Of a stretch of DNA of 57,048 nucleotides, positions 34,267-43,378 are shown piece after piece. Each line of letters opens with the position of its first letter. Within the stretch, counting starts at the first letter, position 1. A model generated the notes under the pieces. The model ran no database searches. It saw only the letters and a list, made by a program, of their open reading frames with translations, and was not told the DNA's origin. This DNA is from Oscillospiraceae bacterium (lineage in GTDB: Bacteria > Bacillota > Clostridia > Saccharofermentanales > Fastidiosipilaceae): NCBI GenBank assembly GCA_028704415.1, contig JAQWFM010000006.1, forward strand, positions 1-57,048, written 5' to 3'. The position numbers and the translations under genes are program-made.

Positions 34267-34295
34267 TTTACATTTGGCCCTGGCTAAGCTAGGAT
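34267..34295 (+). promoter_or_regulatory. probable promoter of the AraC regulator
   Basis: TTTACA (34267-34272), 17-bp spacer, TAGGAT (34290-34295), 76 bases upstream of the AraC start, in the divergent gap with the GH106-like gene. Confidence 0.45.
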
Positions 34296-34370
34296 GCAAG
34301 GAACCTAATAAGATCATACCAGCTGAATTTTTTCAGACTGGCGTTCAAGCGATCTGAGGAGGCCACGCGC

Positions 34371-35327
34371 ATGACATCAGAAATCCACCCGCTTTCACCC
34401 ATCCAGCAGCTGCATATCCAGGCTCCGCCGCAAGGAGCGGAAACCGCTGATATCCGGCTCTCCGCTTACCGGTACGATAATCTGACCAGCATTTACTATC
34501 ATAAGCACAGCGGTTCCTATGAGCTGACCCTGATTACCCGCGGCTTTGGCCATCATTACTATAATGGATCAATCAGTGAAGTCTATAAGGGCGATGTTTT
34601 TTTAATCGATGCCGACGCCGCACACAGCTTTTGTCCGCTGGATGTGCAAAACAGCAGCGGCCTGGAGGTTTTTAACTGCACCTTTCGTCCGGCTGTGTTC
34701 AGAAACTTCAGCCAGCGCAATCCGGAGGATCAGGCTTTACTGGCCCAGCTGGAAACGCCGGCCTTTTTAAGTCAGCTGCAGCAGCAAAAGGCTTATCTGG
34801 GCAAGCAATTGTCCGCCTATTGTCAGCCGGTCATGCTATCCATGGCTGCGCTTAACCGTCAGTTGCAAGGCGACCGGGCCGCCTGGCGCCAGGCGGCCCG
34901 GGCGGCTACAGAGATCAGTCTGATCAGTCTTTTGGGGCAGATAGCCGCGGCTTTTACGTTCAGGCAGGATAAAGAAGCGGCGGGCGAAACCACCTTAAGT
35001 CAGGCAGAAAAAATCCGCCGTTATCTCAACCGCCATTATCTGAATGCGAATTTAAGCCTGACAGAGGTCAGCCAGGCTTTGTTTTTAAGTCAGGCGCATT
35101 TATGTGAAGTCTTCCGCCGGGAATACGACTGCACGCCCATCCAGTATGTCAACCGGCGCCGGGTCCTGCATGCCTGTGAGCTGCTGCAGCAAAACGGCGG
35201 CCAGGGCGCCGGCAGACTGTATGCCAGCTGTGGTTATCACTCGCACAACACGTTTTACATTGAGTTTCGCAAGCATACGGGCTACAGTCTGCGGGATTAC
35301 TGCCGGGCGGTGCGGCACCAGGATTAG
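34371..35327 (+). CDS. AraC-family transcriptional regulator with cupin sensor
   Basis: A 318-residue regulator. The N-terminal half is a cupin-like ligand domain (about 35-130: SIYYHKHSGSYELTLI, GDVFLIDADAAHSF). The last ~100 residues are the double helix-turn-helix: LNANLSLTEVSQALFLSQAH followed by CEVFRREYDCTPIQYVNRRR, and a second helix set around LYASCGYHSHNTFYIEFRKH. GAGGAGG precedes the ATG. It ends with TAG, showing that UAG is a normal stop in this genome. Its stop overlaps the stop of the convergent ThuA-like gene. It probably responds to a sugar and regulates the divergent GH106-like enzyme (inference). Confidence 0.9.
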   Translation: MTSEIHPLSPIQQLHIQAPPQGAETADIRLSAYRYDNLTSIYYHKHSGSYELTLITRGFGHHYYNGSISEVYKGDVFLIDADAAHSFCPLDVQNSSGLEVFNCTFRPAVFRNFSQRNPEDQALLAQLETPAFLSQLQQQKAYLGKQLSAYCQPVMLSMAALNRQLQGDRAAWRQAARAATEISLISLLGQIAAAFTFRQDKEAAGETTLSQAEKIRRYLNRHYLNANLSLTEVSQALFLSQAHLCEVFRREYDCTPIQYVNRRRVLHACELLQQNGGQGAGRLYASCGYHSHNTFYIEFRKHTGYSLRDYCRAVRHQD

Positions 35328-36064
35328 TCTGCCGGTTCCAGCGGGGGCACATTGCCCGGGCCGCGGTCAGCCGTTACCTGCCGTTCAGCCGGACAGGCCC
35401 AAAGCACCGCGTTGGAGATAATCCGGCGAATTTCCGGCTGCCAGTAGACGGGGTAGGTTTCATGACCATTTTGCAGGTAAAAAATCTTACCGGCGCCGCG
35501 CTGCCAGGTACAGCCGCTGCGGAACACTTCGCCACCCTGAAACCAGGTCAGGAAGACCAGCTCGTCCGGCTGAGGAATGCCGAAGGGTTCACCGTAGGTC
35601 TCATCACTGGGAACCACAAAGGTCTCCGGCAGGCCCTGGGCAATCGGATGACCCGGCTGGACTGTCCACAGGCGGGCCCGTTCCCCGGCCTCCCGCCAGC
35701 GCAGCAGATGCGTCTCCGTGCCCAGCAGGCGGCGCATCAGTTTTGACGCGTGCCCGGAATGCAGCACAATCAGGCCCATGCCGTGCAGGACCCGCAGCGC
35801 GCAGCGCTCCACCACTGCGTCGCTGACTTCCTCATGTTTAGCGTGACCCCACCAGATCAGCACATCTGTATCATCCAGAATCTCCTGGGACAAGGTGCTT
35901 TCATGGTCGTCCAGCGTGGCAAAACGGATCTGGCCTACCTGCTGCGCCGGCAAGGCTGCCGCCACGGCGTGATGGATCCCTTGCGGATAAATTGCCCTGA
36001 CCTCCGGCATCGTCTGTTCATGAAAGTTTTCATTGTATATCGTGACATTGATTTTACGGTTCAT
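35324..36064 (-). CDS. ThuA-like protein
   Basis: A 246-residue ThuA-family protein (class I glutamine amidotransferase-like fold) linked to disaccharide use in other bacteria. Visible are INVTIYNENFHEQ, a DVLIWWGHAKHEEVSDAVVE segment, a GLIVLHSGHASKLMRRLLG nucleophile-region motif, PGHPIAQGLPETF and FYLQNGHETYPVYWQPEIRR. The ATG at 36064 has a GGAGGA site; a longer frame from 36097 does not. Its function on substrate is not established for the family, though roles in keto-sugar metabolism are proposed. It shares a 4-base overlap of stop codons with the convergent AraC gene. Confidence 0.85.
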   Translation of the reverse strand: MNRKINVTIYNENFHEQTMPEVRAIYPQGIHHAVAAALPAQQVGQIRFATLDDHESTLSQEILDDTDVLIWWGHAKHEEVSDAVVERCALRVLHGMGLIVLHSGHASKLMRRLLGTETHLLRWREAGERARLWTVQPGHPIAQGLPETFVVPSDETYGEPFGIPQPDELVFLTWFQGGEVFRSGCTWQRGAGKIFYLQNGHETYPVYWQPEIRRIISNAVLWACPAERQVTADRGPGNVPPLEPAD

Positions 36065-36245
36065 AACAAGCACTCTCCTCCTGCTTAATAAAGCCAATCT
36101 TACGCAAGTGAACGAGAGATTTCAAACCTTTCCGGCGCCAGGAAACAATTAGTCAGGCTGTCAGAAGGATAGGGTTGTGCTATGCTGACGGCAGGATGAA
36201 TCAGGCCATGCTTCAGGCCCGGCCAGGCATCACAGGAGGTATCAT

Positions 36246-37721
36246 ATGGCACTGCCAGTTTTACTCGCTCCCGCGTCTGCTCAGACTCAGGGAATTGATC
36301 CGGACAGTATCCGGCAATGGGTTAAGACCTGCCGTGAGCAGGATATTGAACTGCACAGCTTCATGCTCTTGCGGCACGGCCATACCCTTGCCGCCGCGGC
36401 GTTTTGTCCCTACACGCTGGATGATCCCCATATGCTGTATTCGCTGAGCAAAAGCTTCACCGCTACAGCCATCGGCTTTGCCCGGCAGGAAGGCCGTCTC
36501 AGTCTCAATGACCGGGTCCTGTCGTTTTTTCCGTCAGTTTTACCTTCCCCCCCCTGCGAACACATGCGGGAGATGCGGATCCGGGATCTGCTCACCATGT
36601 CCAGCGGCCACCGGGAAGAGCCGCCGGTCTTTGCGGCGGCCAGAGACTGGGTCTATGCTTTTTTAAGTTCCTATGTGCCGGAAGAACCCGGGCAGCATTT
36701 TTTATATAACACAGCGGCCACCTACATGCTGGCGGCCATCCTGCAGACTGTCACCGGTCAAAACCTGGTGGCCTATCTGCGGCCGCGTTTGTTTGAGCCG
36801 TTGGGCATGAGTGCTGATATCAGCTGTGAGGTATCACCTGACGGCATTGCCACCGGCGGCTTTGGTTTCCGGATGCGGACGGGCGACATTGCGCGCTTTG
36901 GACAGTTTTTACTGCAGCAAGGCTGCTGGGAAGGCCGGCAGCTGCTGTCTGCCTCCTGGATTGAGGAAGCCTGCGGGCGCCGGATAGAAACCGGCCGTGA
37001 CGGCGACTGGGGCGCCGGCTACGGCTACCAGTTCTGGGGCTGTCAGCCGGAAGGGGTTTTCAGAGGCGACGGCGCTTTCGGGCAATATTGTGTGGTCATG
37101 CCGCGGCAGGATATGGTTTTAGCCGTGACGGCCGGCACCAATAACATGGCGGGCATCCTGACAGCCTTTTGGAACACGGTTTTGCCGGCCGCGCAGCCTG
37201 CCGCCCTGCCCGCTGTGGCTGAATCTGGCCAGGCCAGCTGGACGGACTGGCTCAGGCAGCTCTCACTGCCGCCGCTGCCGGGCAGCAGCGATCCCGGCAG
37301 CAGCGCCGCTCTGGCGCAGCTGGGCGGCCGGGTTTACCGCCTGTCTGATAACCCCTTGGGTGTAGCCAGGCTGGCGTTTGGCGCCCAGGCGCCCTATGCT
37401 TTGACCTTTTACTGGCCGGACGGACACCAGGACACGCTTACACCCGGCTGGGGAGACTGGCGGCGGGGACAGTTTCAGCTGCCGGCAGACTGCCGCACCC
37501 TGCCCCGGCTCACCGGCGATATCACCGGTCCTTTATTCCATTCTCCCACGGCGCTCCGGGCAAGCCTGGACGGCCATACGCTGCTACTGGATTTCTGCTA
37601 TGTGCAGACGCCTTTTAGAGACAGCTGGCTGATCCAGTTTGATCAGGCCGGACTGGATATCCACTTCAGCCGCAAGGTTGGCTTTGAACCGCTGGAAGCT
37701 CATTTTATGGGGCGGATTTAA
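36246..37721 (+). CDS. serine hydrolase of the beta-lactamase/class C penicillin-binding fold
   Basis: A 491-residue cytoplasmic hydrolase (no signal peptide). The catalytic SxxK is in LYSLSKSFTATAIG (about residue 63), the YxN motif is YNT in HFLYNTAATYMLA (about 155), and the third-box region is near YCVVMPRQDMVLAVTAGTN. The C-terminal ~150 residues form an extra beta-rich domain. CAGGAGGT precedes the ATG. Such proteins are esterases or peptidases; in a sugar locus an esterase that removes acyl groups is plausible (inference). A beta-lactamase resistance role is not suggested by this context. Confidence 0.85.
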   Translation: MALPVLLAPASAQTQGIDPDSIRQWVKTCREQDIELHSFMLLRHGHTLAAAAFCPYTLDDPHMLYSLSKSFTATAIGFARQEGRLSLNDRVLSFFPSVLPSPPCEHMREMRIRDLLTMSSGHREEPPVFAAARDWVYAFLSSYVPEEPGQHFLYNTAATYMLAAILQTVTGQNLVAYLRPRLFEPLGMSADISCEVSPDGIATGGFGFRMRTGDIARFGQFLLQQGCWEGRQLLSASWIEEACGRRIETGRDGDWGAGYGYQFWGCQPEGVFRGDGAFGQYCVVMPRQDMVLAVTAGTNNMAGILTAFWNTVLPAAQPAALPAVAESGQASWTDWLRQLSLPPLPGSSDPGSSAALAQLGGRVYRLSDNPLGVARLAFGAQAPYALTFYWPDGHQDTLTPGWGDWRRGQFQLPADCRTLPRLTGDITGPLFHSPTALRASLDGHTLLLDFCYVQTPFRDSWLIQFDQAGLDIHFSRKVGFEPLEAHFMGRI

Positions 37722-37736
37722 GCCTGGGCACAAGCC

Positions 37737-40193
37737 CTAAGCCTGCGGCCGGGCCCCGGGATGGGCCTTCCCCGGCTTCAACGCCAGCACCGTTTTCAGG
37801 ACCCGCCGAGCGGTGGCCTGCAGCTCTCCCAGGGTAATGCCTTCCGGCTGACCCAGGCTGTCCAGCAAGGTGTGGCCCAGCTTTTCTTTGGACCAGTCAT
37901 TGTCGTCCCCCGGCATCACCACATCTACCCCGGCCCGGATCCGGTAGGCATCGTTACGCAAGGCCGGAAACTCCGGGCTGACAGCCGGCTGCATCCACCA
38001 GTCGGTAATCAGCAGGCCCTGATACCCCCAGTCCCGCCGTAAAATGGTCTCAGCCAGATCGTAATTATAATGCGAATAGACCCCGTTGATCAGATTATAG
38101 CTGGTCATCATAACCAGCGGCCGGCTGTCGCGCACCATCCGTTCAAAGCCCCTCAGGTAAAGCTCCCGCAGGGCGCGCTGACTGATCCTGGAGTCATTGC
38201 GGTTGCGGCAGGTTTCCTGGTTATTGGCGGCCAGATGCTTGGGGCAGGCCGAAACCCCCTGCGACTGCAGTCCGCGAACGACCGCCGCCGCGCTGAGTCC
38301 CGTCAGCAGAGGGTCTTCGCTAAAATACTCAAAATTGCGGCCGCAAAGTGGGTTGCGGTGAAGGTTCATCCCCGGGGCCAGCAGGATATCAGCACCCAAT
38401 TGCTGCAGCTCCTGTCCCACCAGCCGGTAAAGCTGCTGGATTTGCTCCGGATCAAAGCTGCTGGCTAAGGCTGTTCCTGAGGGCAGCTGCGCCGTGGTGT
38501 GACGCAGCCGAATGCCGGCCGGGCCGTCAGTCGTAATGAGTGGCGGAACGTTTTGGGGTTTCAGACAGGCCAGGGCGCCGGCATTACCCGCCGGGCCGTC
38601 CGGCGAATCCATTTTGCCCTGGCCGCGGCTCAACGCCTCCAGCTCCCGGGGTGATAATCCCGCCACAAACGCGGTCAGGCTTTGCGTGCCGTTTTGCACG
38701 GCGCTGAAGTCAGATCTGGCGTCTGGCCGGCGGCCGGCGGGGGCTGGCTGAGGCCCTAACGGCTGCGGCAGGCGCTGTAAGATCCGGCCGGCCAGATCAA
38801 CCGAGGCATCCGGCAGCGGTTCACAGGCCGGCTCCCCCGCAGCGCCGCTGCGAACCAGGCGGTCAAAGCGCCGGTCCGGTTGAAGCACCATAGCGGCTTC
38901 GCATTGTTTGACTAACTCAGTCTGGTCAAGCTCAAAACGCAGCACGGTCCGGGCCTGGCGCACGTCCCAGCCAGCCAAAACTTCATAGCTGCCTGCTTCC
39001 AGCACCCAGGCATACGGAAAGCCGCTTTTTCCGGAATCATCAAAGGCCGCGCAGTCAGCCAGATCAAAGGTCAGCTGCAGCCGCTCCTGCCCGCCTGCAG
39101 CCAGCAGTCCGGTTTTGGCAAAGGCAGCCAGCTCCCGGCTGGGGCGACCCAGCTGACCCTGGGGGGCACGCAGATATACCTGGATGACCCGGCGACCGGG
39201 ATACGGGCCAGCGTTACGGACCAGGCAGTCCAGTTCTACCTGCCGGCCTTGACGCCTGGCTGCGGATTGCAGGCTGAACTGACTGTATGAAAGGCCAAAG
39301 CCAAAGGGAAACAGTACTTTTTGGGGGGCCAGGCTCTCAAAATAGCGGTAGCCGACATAAATATCTTCCACATAGTTGTTGTAGTCCGGGTGGCCAAAGT
39401 CAGCTGCTGAAGGCAGGTCACTGTAGTTCAGGGGGACCGTATCAGGCAGGCAGCCGGAAGGATTGACCCGGCCGGTCAGGACATCCGCCAAAGCCCGTCC
39501 ACTCTCCATCCCGCCTTGCCAGGCATACAGGAGTGCGCCGACGGGCCAGGTTTCAGTTACCAGCCAGGACAAATCAATCAGATTGCCGCAGTCCATAATG
39601 ACAGCCAGCCGGCTGAAGCTGCGGCTGACTTGCTCCAGCAGCTGGCGCTCCGCCTGAGTCAGATAGTAGCTCCCCGCTTCCAGCACATTATCTCTATCTT
39701 CGCCGGCTGCCCGGCCAATCACCAGCACGGCGGTGCGACAACGACTGGCGGCGGCCGTAATCTCGGTTTCCGCCAGCGGCATTTCAGGCAGACTCATGGG
39801 CCAGTCGCCCCAGCTGCCTTCATCCGGTTGATTTTGCGGCTGCGCCAGCCAGGTTTCATACCGTGCGGTCAACAGTGGGTCCAGCGGTACACCTTGCTCC
39901 CGCAGGCCCTGAATCAGGTTGGTTTTATAAGGGGCGCGCACATCGCCGCCACTGCCATAGCCCACCGTAAAGTAATGCCAGGCGCAGCGGCCAAATACCG
40001 CCACCGGTTCCTGAGGCGGCAGCGGGAGCACCTGCTCATTTTTAAGCAGGACCAGTCCGTCTGCTGCCAGAGCGCGGCAAGCCTGCGCCAGTTGCGGTAC
40101 CGCCAAGGGTTCCTGGCCCAAGCCGCGGCTGAGCTGCTGGGCCAGCTCCGCCGCAGGGGTTGCCGGTAGCTGTGGTGATTCTGACTGTGACAT
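37737..40193 (-). CDS. GH3 beta-glycosidase with permuted domain order
   Basis: An 818-residue family 3 glycoside hydrolase whose domains are in swapped order. The C-terminal-type alpha/beta sandwich comes first (LAADGLVLLKNEQVLPLP, then DVLTGRVNPSGCLPDT, YVEDIYVGYRYFE, FPFGFGLSYSQF), followed by a fibronectin III-like part. The catalytic barrel comes last (TTDGPAGIRL, GMNLHRNPLCGRNFEYFSED, CPKHLAANNQE and LLITDWWM with the nucleophile Asp). Such permuted GH3 enzymes are known from clostridia. Start at 40193 is favoured by AAGGAG 7 bases upstream; an in-frame ATG at 40208 lacks one. It ends with TAG. No signal peptide. Probably the last gene of the mannosidase/transporter operon. Confidence 0.88.
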   Translation of the reverse strand: MSQSESPQLPATPAAELAQQLSRGLGQEPLAVPQLAQACRALAADGLVLLKNEQVLPLPPQEPVAVFGRCAWHYFTVGYGSGGDVRAPYKTNLIQGLREQGVPLDPLLTARYETWLAQPQNQPDEGSWGDWPMSLPEMPLAETEITAAASRCRTAVLVIGRAAGEDRDNVLEAGSYYLTQAERQLLEQVSRSFSRLAVIMDCGNLIDLSWLVTETWPVGALLYAWQGGMESGRALADVLTGRVNPSGCLPDTVPLNYSDLPSAADFGHPDYNNYVEDIYVGYRYFESLAPQKVLFPFGFGLSYSQFSLQSAARRQGRQVELDCLVRNAGPYPGRRVIQVYLRAPQGQLGRPSRELAAFAKTGLLAAGGQERLQLTFDLADCAAFDDSGKSGFPYAWVLEAGSYEVLAGWDVRQARTVLRFELDQTELVKQCEAAMVLQPDRRFDRLVRSGAAGEPACEPLPDASVDLAGRILQRLPQPLGPQPAPAGRRPDARSDFSAVQNGTQSLTAFVAGLSPRELEALSRGQGKMDSPDGPAGNAGALACLKPQNVPPLITTDGPAGIRLRHTTAQLPSGTALASSFDPEQIQQLYRLVGQELQQLGADILLAPGMNLHRNPLCGRNFEYFSEDPLLTGLSAAAVVRGLQSQGVSACPKHLAANNQETCRNRNDSRISQRALRELYLRGFERMVRDSRPLVMMTSYNLINGVYSHYNYDLAETILRRDWGYQGLLITDWWMQPAVSPEFPALRNDAYRIRAGVDVVMPGDDNDWSKEKLGHTLLDSLGQPEGITLGELQATARRVLKTVLALKPGKAHPGARPQA

Positions 40194-40262
40194 AGGTTTC
40201 TCCTTCATCCTGAGAGCTCCCGCCCCGCTGCGGCAGCCGCGGCTGGCACAGCGGGGCAGGGC

Positions 40263-40415
40263 TTATTCAGGCATAGCATAAAGCAGGCTGTCGCTTCGGG
40301 CAAGATCCCGTGCGCCGGCAGTCTGCCCGAAATGATAGCGGCTATCCGCGTGCTGGTCGCGGTTACCGGCTTCCTGCATCTGGCCTTCAGGCCAGATCTG
40401 TGCGTGCGCTGACAT
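40263..40415 (-). CDS. small unrecognised ORF coupled to the mannosidase gene
   Basis: A 50-codon frame beginning MSAHAQIWPEGQMQEAGNRD whose ATG overlaps the GH38 stop codon by one base (TGATG), a typical re-initiation arrangement. It ends 69 bases before the GH3 start. It has no recognisable domain, no membrane helix and no ribosome binding site of its own. It may be a real coupled small protein, a remnant of a gene, or chance. Confidence 0.3.
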   Translation of the reverse strand: MSAHAQIWPEGQMQEAGNRDQHADSRYHFGQTAGARDLARSDSLLYAMPE

Positions 40416-43288
40416 CAGGTCTGTTCGATGGAGATGATACCGACTTCATAAGGCAGTAAGGTCAGCTGCCAGCGTTGCTGCTGACTAAGTTTGAGACTGT
40501 CCGGTCTGATTAGTCCAGCCAAATCAGTCCACCGGACAGAGCCAAAGGATGAATCATGCTGCAATTCGACCTGATTGATTTTGCCCGTGCTCTCAGCTAA
40601 GCATATTTGAATTGCTGTCTCCTGCCGTTTTACAAAAACCAGTTCAGCGCTGCCGCAGTTTAAGTCCAGCCATTGTCCTGAAACGGCTTTGCTCCCGCTA
40701 TGCACTGAACCGGATTGGCAAAATAAAGGATGATTTAACTGCCACGCCAGTTGTCTGGCTTGAGCCGGCTGAGCAGATGTCAGCGCCACCCAAAGCCTGG
40801 CGGTCTGCTCACCATATTCCGGATATGGATCAGGAGAGGTAGAAGCGTGTAAGAGGCTGACAGATAAGCCTTCCTCGCGTGATCTCCAGCCATACTCACT
40901 GTCAGATGCCAGGATCACCCCCCGCTGCTGGTAAAAGTATCCCATAAAGGACTGGCAGGCACTATCCTGATTTTTAACCCGGACCGGCTGCAGGCCGCCT
41001 GGTATATCCTGCCAGCAGGCATCTGCCGGTTGCAGCGGCAGGTCATACAACAGTAACGGGACCTGATCTGAGCTGGCCTCCTCCCGCCAGTTGATCTCAA
41101 GTCTGAATTCCAGAGCAGGGCTGTCATGTTCCAGACTGATCTGGCAGCAAATCGTGGAACGATTCAGTTTATAGGCAAAGCTAACCGCTTGTCTGAGTGG
41201 CCCGGTTTCAGTAACCCGGGCTAAAGTCAGCTGGCTGACTGGCTGGCTGGAGATCCAGCGTCCGATATGCCAGCCGCTGGACCCGGCCGCCTCCTCCTGA
41301 ATCAGCTTAAGGCTGCCATACTGGCCCGGACGCAGGCATTCACAGTCCTGCGTCTTGTCCGTCAATGAGATTAAAGCACCGTTATCAGACGCAAAAACGG
41401 CTTTGATGCGGTCATTCTCCAGGACAAACGGCCGATCGTTAACCGCTTCAGTTCGCGCGTGGTCATTCAAAAAGTGCGGGTAAAAAGTCAGCGGCTCTTC
41501 TCTGGCTACAATAGTTGTATAGGCAAAGGCTTTAATTGACACAGCTACGATAAAGCTGAAATAAAGGTGATCCCAGTACTTAACCGGCTCAGTTCCCAGA
41601 CATTGGGCGGCTAATTCAGCACCGTTTTCATCATAAAACTTTACCCTGCGAATATCGCCTGGATAGTCCCAGAGCTGCAGTTCGCATAAGCTGTTACGCG
41701 CCTGCGGCAGGGTGTTGTAAAGATGAAAAATTCTGGTTTTTCCGCTGCCGCGCTCTGACTGCGGGTATCCGCTTAAGTCAGAAAAGCCAAAGCCTGGGCC
41801 CGCGCCCTCCGCCAGGGATCTCCGGTCATCGTTTGCCTCCCAGCCCAAACTTTCAAGCCAGCCGACTGTATCGAGCTGCCGTCCAGCCTGATCCAGCAGC
41901 TGGGACAGTCTGGCTGTGGTTCTGGCTCTGGCCTCAGACAAAATACCCATAGCGTACTCCCGGCTGTCCCGGGTGCAAGAACCAGTAAGGATATCATGAA
42001 AATGCGTAAATAAAACTGCCTGCCAGGCCTTTTCAAACTGCTCCTCATTGGCTGACGCAGCTGGTGCGGCTTGAGAGGCTGAAAATTGAGCATCCAGCAG
42101 CTGCGTATCCCACAGCAAACGTTCCATGCTGCGGTTAGCTGCTTTTAACCTGCTCTGAGAGGTATAGCAACCAGAGTGGGTAGGATTCATCTCCCGCTCA
42201 ATCACCGGCAACTCTAGCTGAGCCGCTTGGGCTATCTTAAAAAAGTCGTGCAAGGTTCCCAGACGGATGCGGGGGAACAAAGGCCAGCTTTGCATGTCCA
42301 GGGCGGCTTCGATATCGCGACGGGTTGGTCCGCCACCATGATCTCCTACGCCATACATAGCTAAGCCTGTTTTTAAACCGCCACAGCTTTTAGTCAGCAA
42401 GGGCAGCCCAATGGCCGCCCGGGGCGTGACCGCGGCGTTATACCAGTAAGGCTCCCGGTAGGCCAGGACTTCGCTGGCGCCGTTTCTGAACCGGTATAAA
42501 GTTATGGGCTCATCCAGTCCCCGGCAGTGATAGTAATAGCGAATACCGCTGAACCGGTCAATAGCCGGCACTCTGAGACTGTGCCCAAAGCTGTCCGGCG
42601 CAAAATCCAGATCCAGGCTGTCAGCCGGGATATCCCAGTGTTCCAGCAGATAGCGGCGGGCATAGTAGAATTGATTTATCAGCGATGCGGCCCGTGGCAT
42701 GTTTTTATCATTCTCCACCCAGGATGAGGCTGTAACCTCCCAGCGACCCTCTTTGATTCTAGCCTGCATCTCGGCTTTCATTTCCGGGGCGTAGGCCTCT
42801 ACCGCCTGATACAAACAGGCTTGTGACTGGGAAAAGCAAAACTGCGGATAATCCTGCATCAGCTTAAGCATAGTTTTAAAGGTCGCCAGACTGGCTGCCA
42901 CCGTCTCGTGCCAGCTCCACATCCAATTCATATCAATATGAGCGTGAGCGGCAAAAATCAGCTGATACTGCCGAGCCTGAGGCTGCAAGGGCATAAGCTT
43001 TGCTTCTGCGGCCAGACAATCCTGGTTAAGCAGGCTGCCCTGCCGCTCCATGGTATTTAGAAGGTCCAGCAGGCAGTTTTGCAGTAATGGGGTAAACGTC
43101 AGCTTTTCTGCGTCGTTCATCCTGATCAGGAATTCCAGCTCAGCCAATAATCTGCTTTGCATGGGGGGCAGACCCTGGATATGCCGCACTTCTTCAAACG
43201 GCGTGCCAAAAGTATCTTCATAGGCCAGGCGCTCGCGATTACCCGGCAGGCTTTGTTTCAACTGACTGAAAAGGCCATATGGATTCAT
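40415..43288 (-). CDS. GH38 alpha-mannosidase
   Basis: A 957-residue zinc-dependent alpha-mannosidase acting on imported mannose-containing oligosaccharides (no signal peptide). The GH38 barrel shows FAAHAHIDMNWMWSWHET (zinc ligands H and D), EVTASSWVENDKNMP and DLDFAPDSFGHSLRVP with the nucleophile-region Asp. A three-helix region follows with HFHDILTGSCTRDSREYAM. The rest is the large beta-sandwich set. The ATG at 43288 follows CGGAGGA; a longer frame from 43378 lacks one. It follows the binding-protein gene by 90 bases in the same direction. With GH125 at 54.5 kb it suggests mannan or N-glycan use. Confidence 0.93.
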   Translation of the reverse strand: MNPYGLFSQLKQSLPGNRERLAYEDTFGTPFEEVRHIQGLPPMQSRLLAELEFLIRMNDAEKLTFTPLLQNCLLDLLNTMERQGSLLNQDCLAAEAKLMPLQPQARQYQLIFAAHAHIDMNWMWSWHETVAASLATFKTMLKLMQDYPQFCFSQSQACLYQAVEAYAPEMKAEMQARIKEGRWEVTASSWVENDKNMPRAASLINQFYYARRYLLEHWDIPADSLDLDFAPDSFGHSLRVPAIDRFSGIRYYYHCRGLDEPITLYRFRNGASEVLAYREPYWYNAAVTPRAAIGLPLLTKSCGGLKTGLAMYGVGDHGGGPTRRDIEAALDMQSWPLFPRIRLGTLHDFFKIAQAAQLELPVIEREMNPTHSGCYTSQSRLKAANRSMERLLWDTQLLDAQFSASQAAPAASANEEQFEKAWQAVLFTHFHDILTGSCTRDSREYAMGILSEARARTTARLSQLLDQAGRQLDTVGWLESLGWEANDDRRSLAEGAGPGFGFSDLSGYPQSERGSGKTRIFHLYNTLPQARNSLCELQLWDYPGDIRRVKFYDENGAELAAQCLGTEPVKYWDHLYFSFIVAVSIKAFAYTTIVAREEPLTFYPHFLNDHARTEAVNDRPFVLENDRIKAVFASDNGALISLTDKTQDCECLRPGQYGSLKLIQEEAAGSSGWHIGRWISSQPVSQLTLARVTETGPLRQAVSFAYKLNRSTICCQISLEHDSPALEFRLEINWREEASSDQVPLLLYDLPLQPADACWQDIPGGLQPVRVKNQDSACQSFMGYFYQQRGVILASDSEYGWRSREEGLSVSLLHASTSPDPYPEYGEQTARLWVALTSAQPAQARQLAWQLNHPLFCQSGSVHSGSKAVSGQWLDLNCGSAELVFVKRQETAIQICLAESTGKINQVELQHDSSFGSVRWTDLAGLIRPDSLKLSQQQRWQLTLLPYEVGIISIEQT

Positions 43289-43378
43289 GGTGCATCCTCC
43301 GTAAAAGCAATGACCGGAAAATGCAGATTCCCGCATTTCTCCGGTCATACCAGGCTTATTTCTGGACTTAAGGTCCAA

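Noticed and set aside
36246-37721. Antibiotic-resistance beta-lactamase
   Set aside because: No signal peptide, extra C-terminal domain and a carbohydrate-gene context; it fits the broader serine hydrolase family better.
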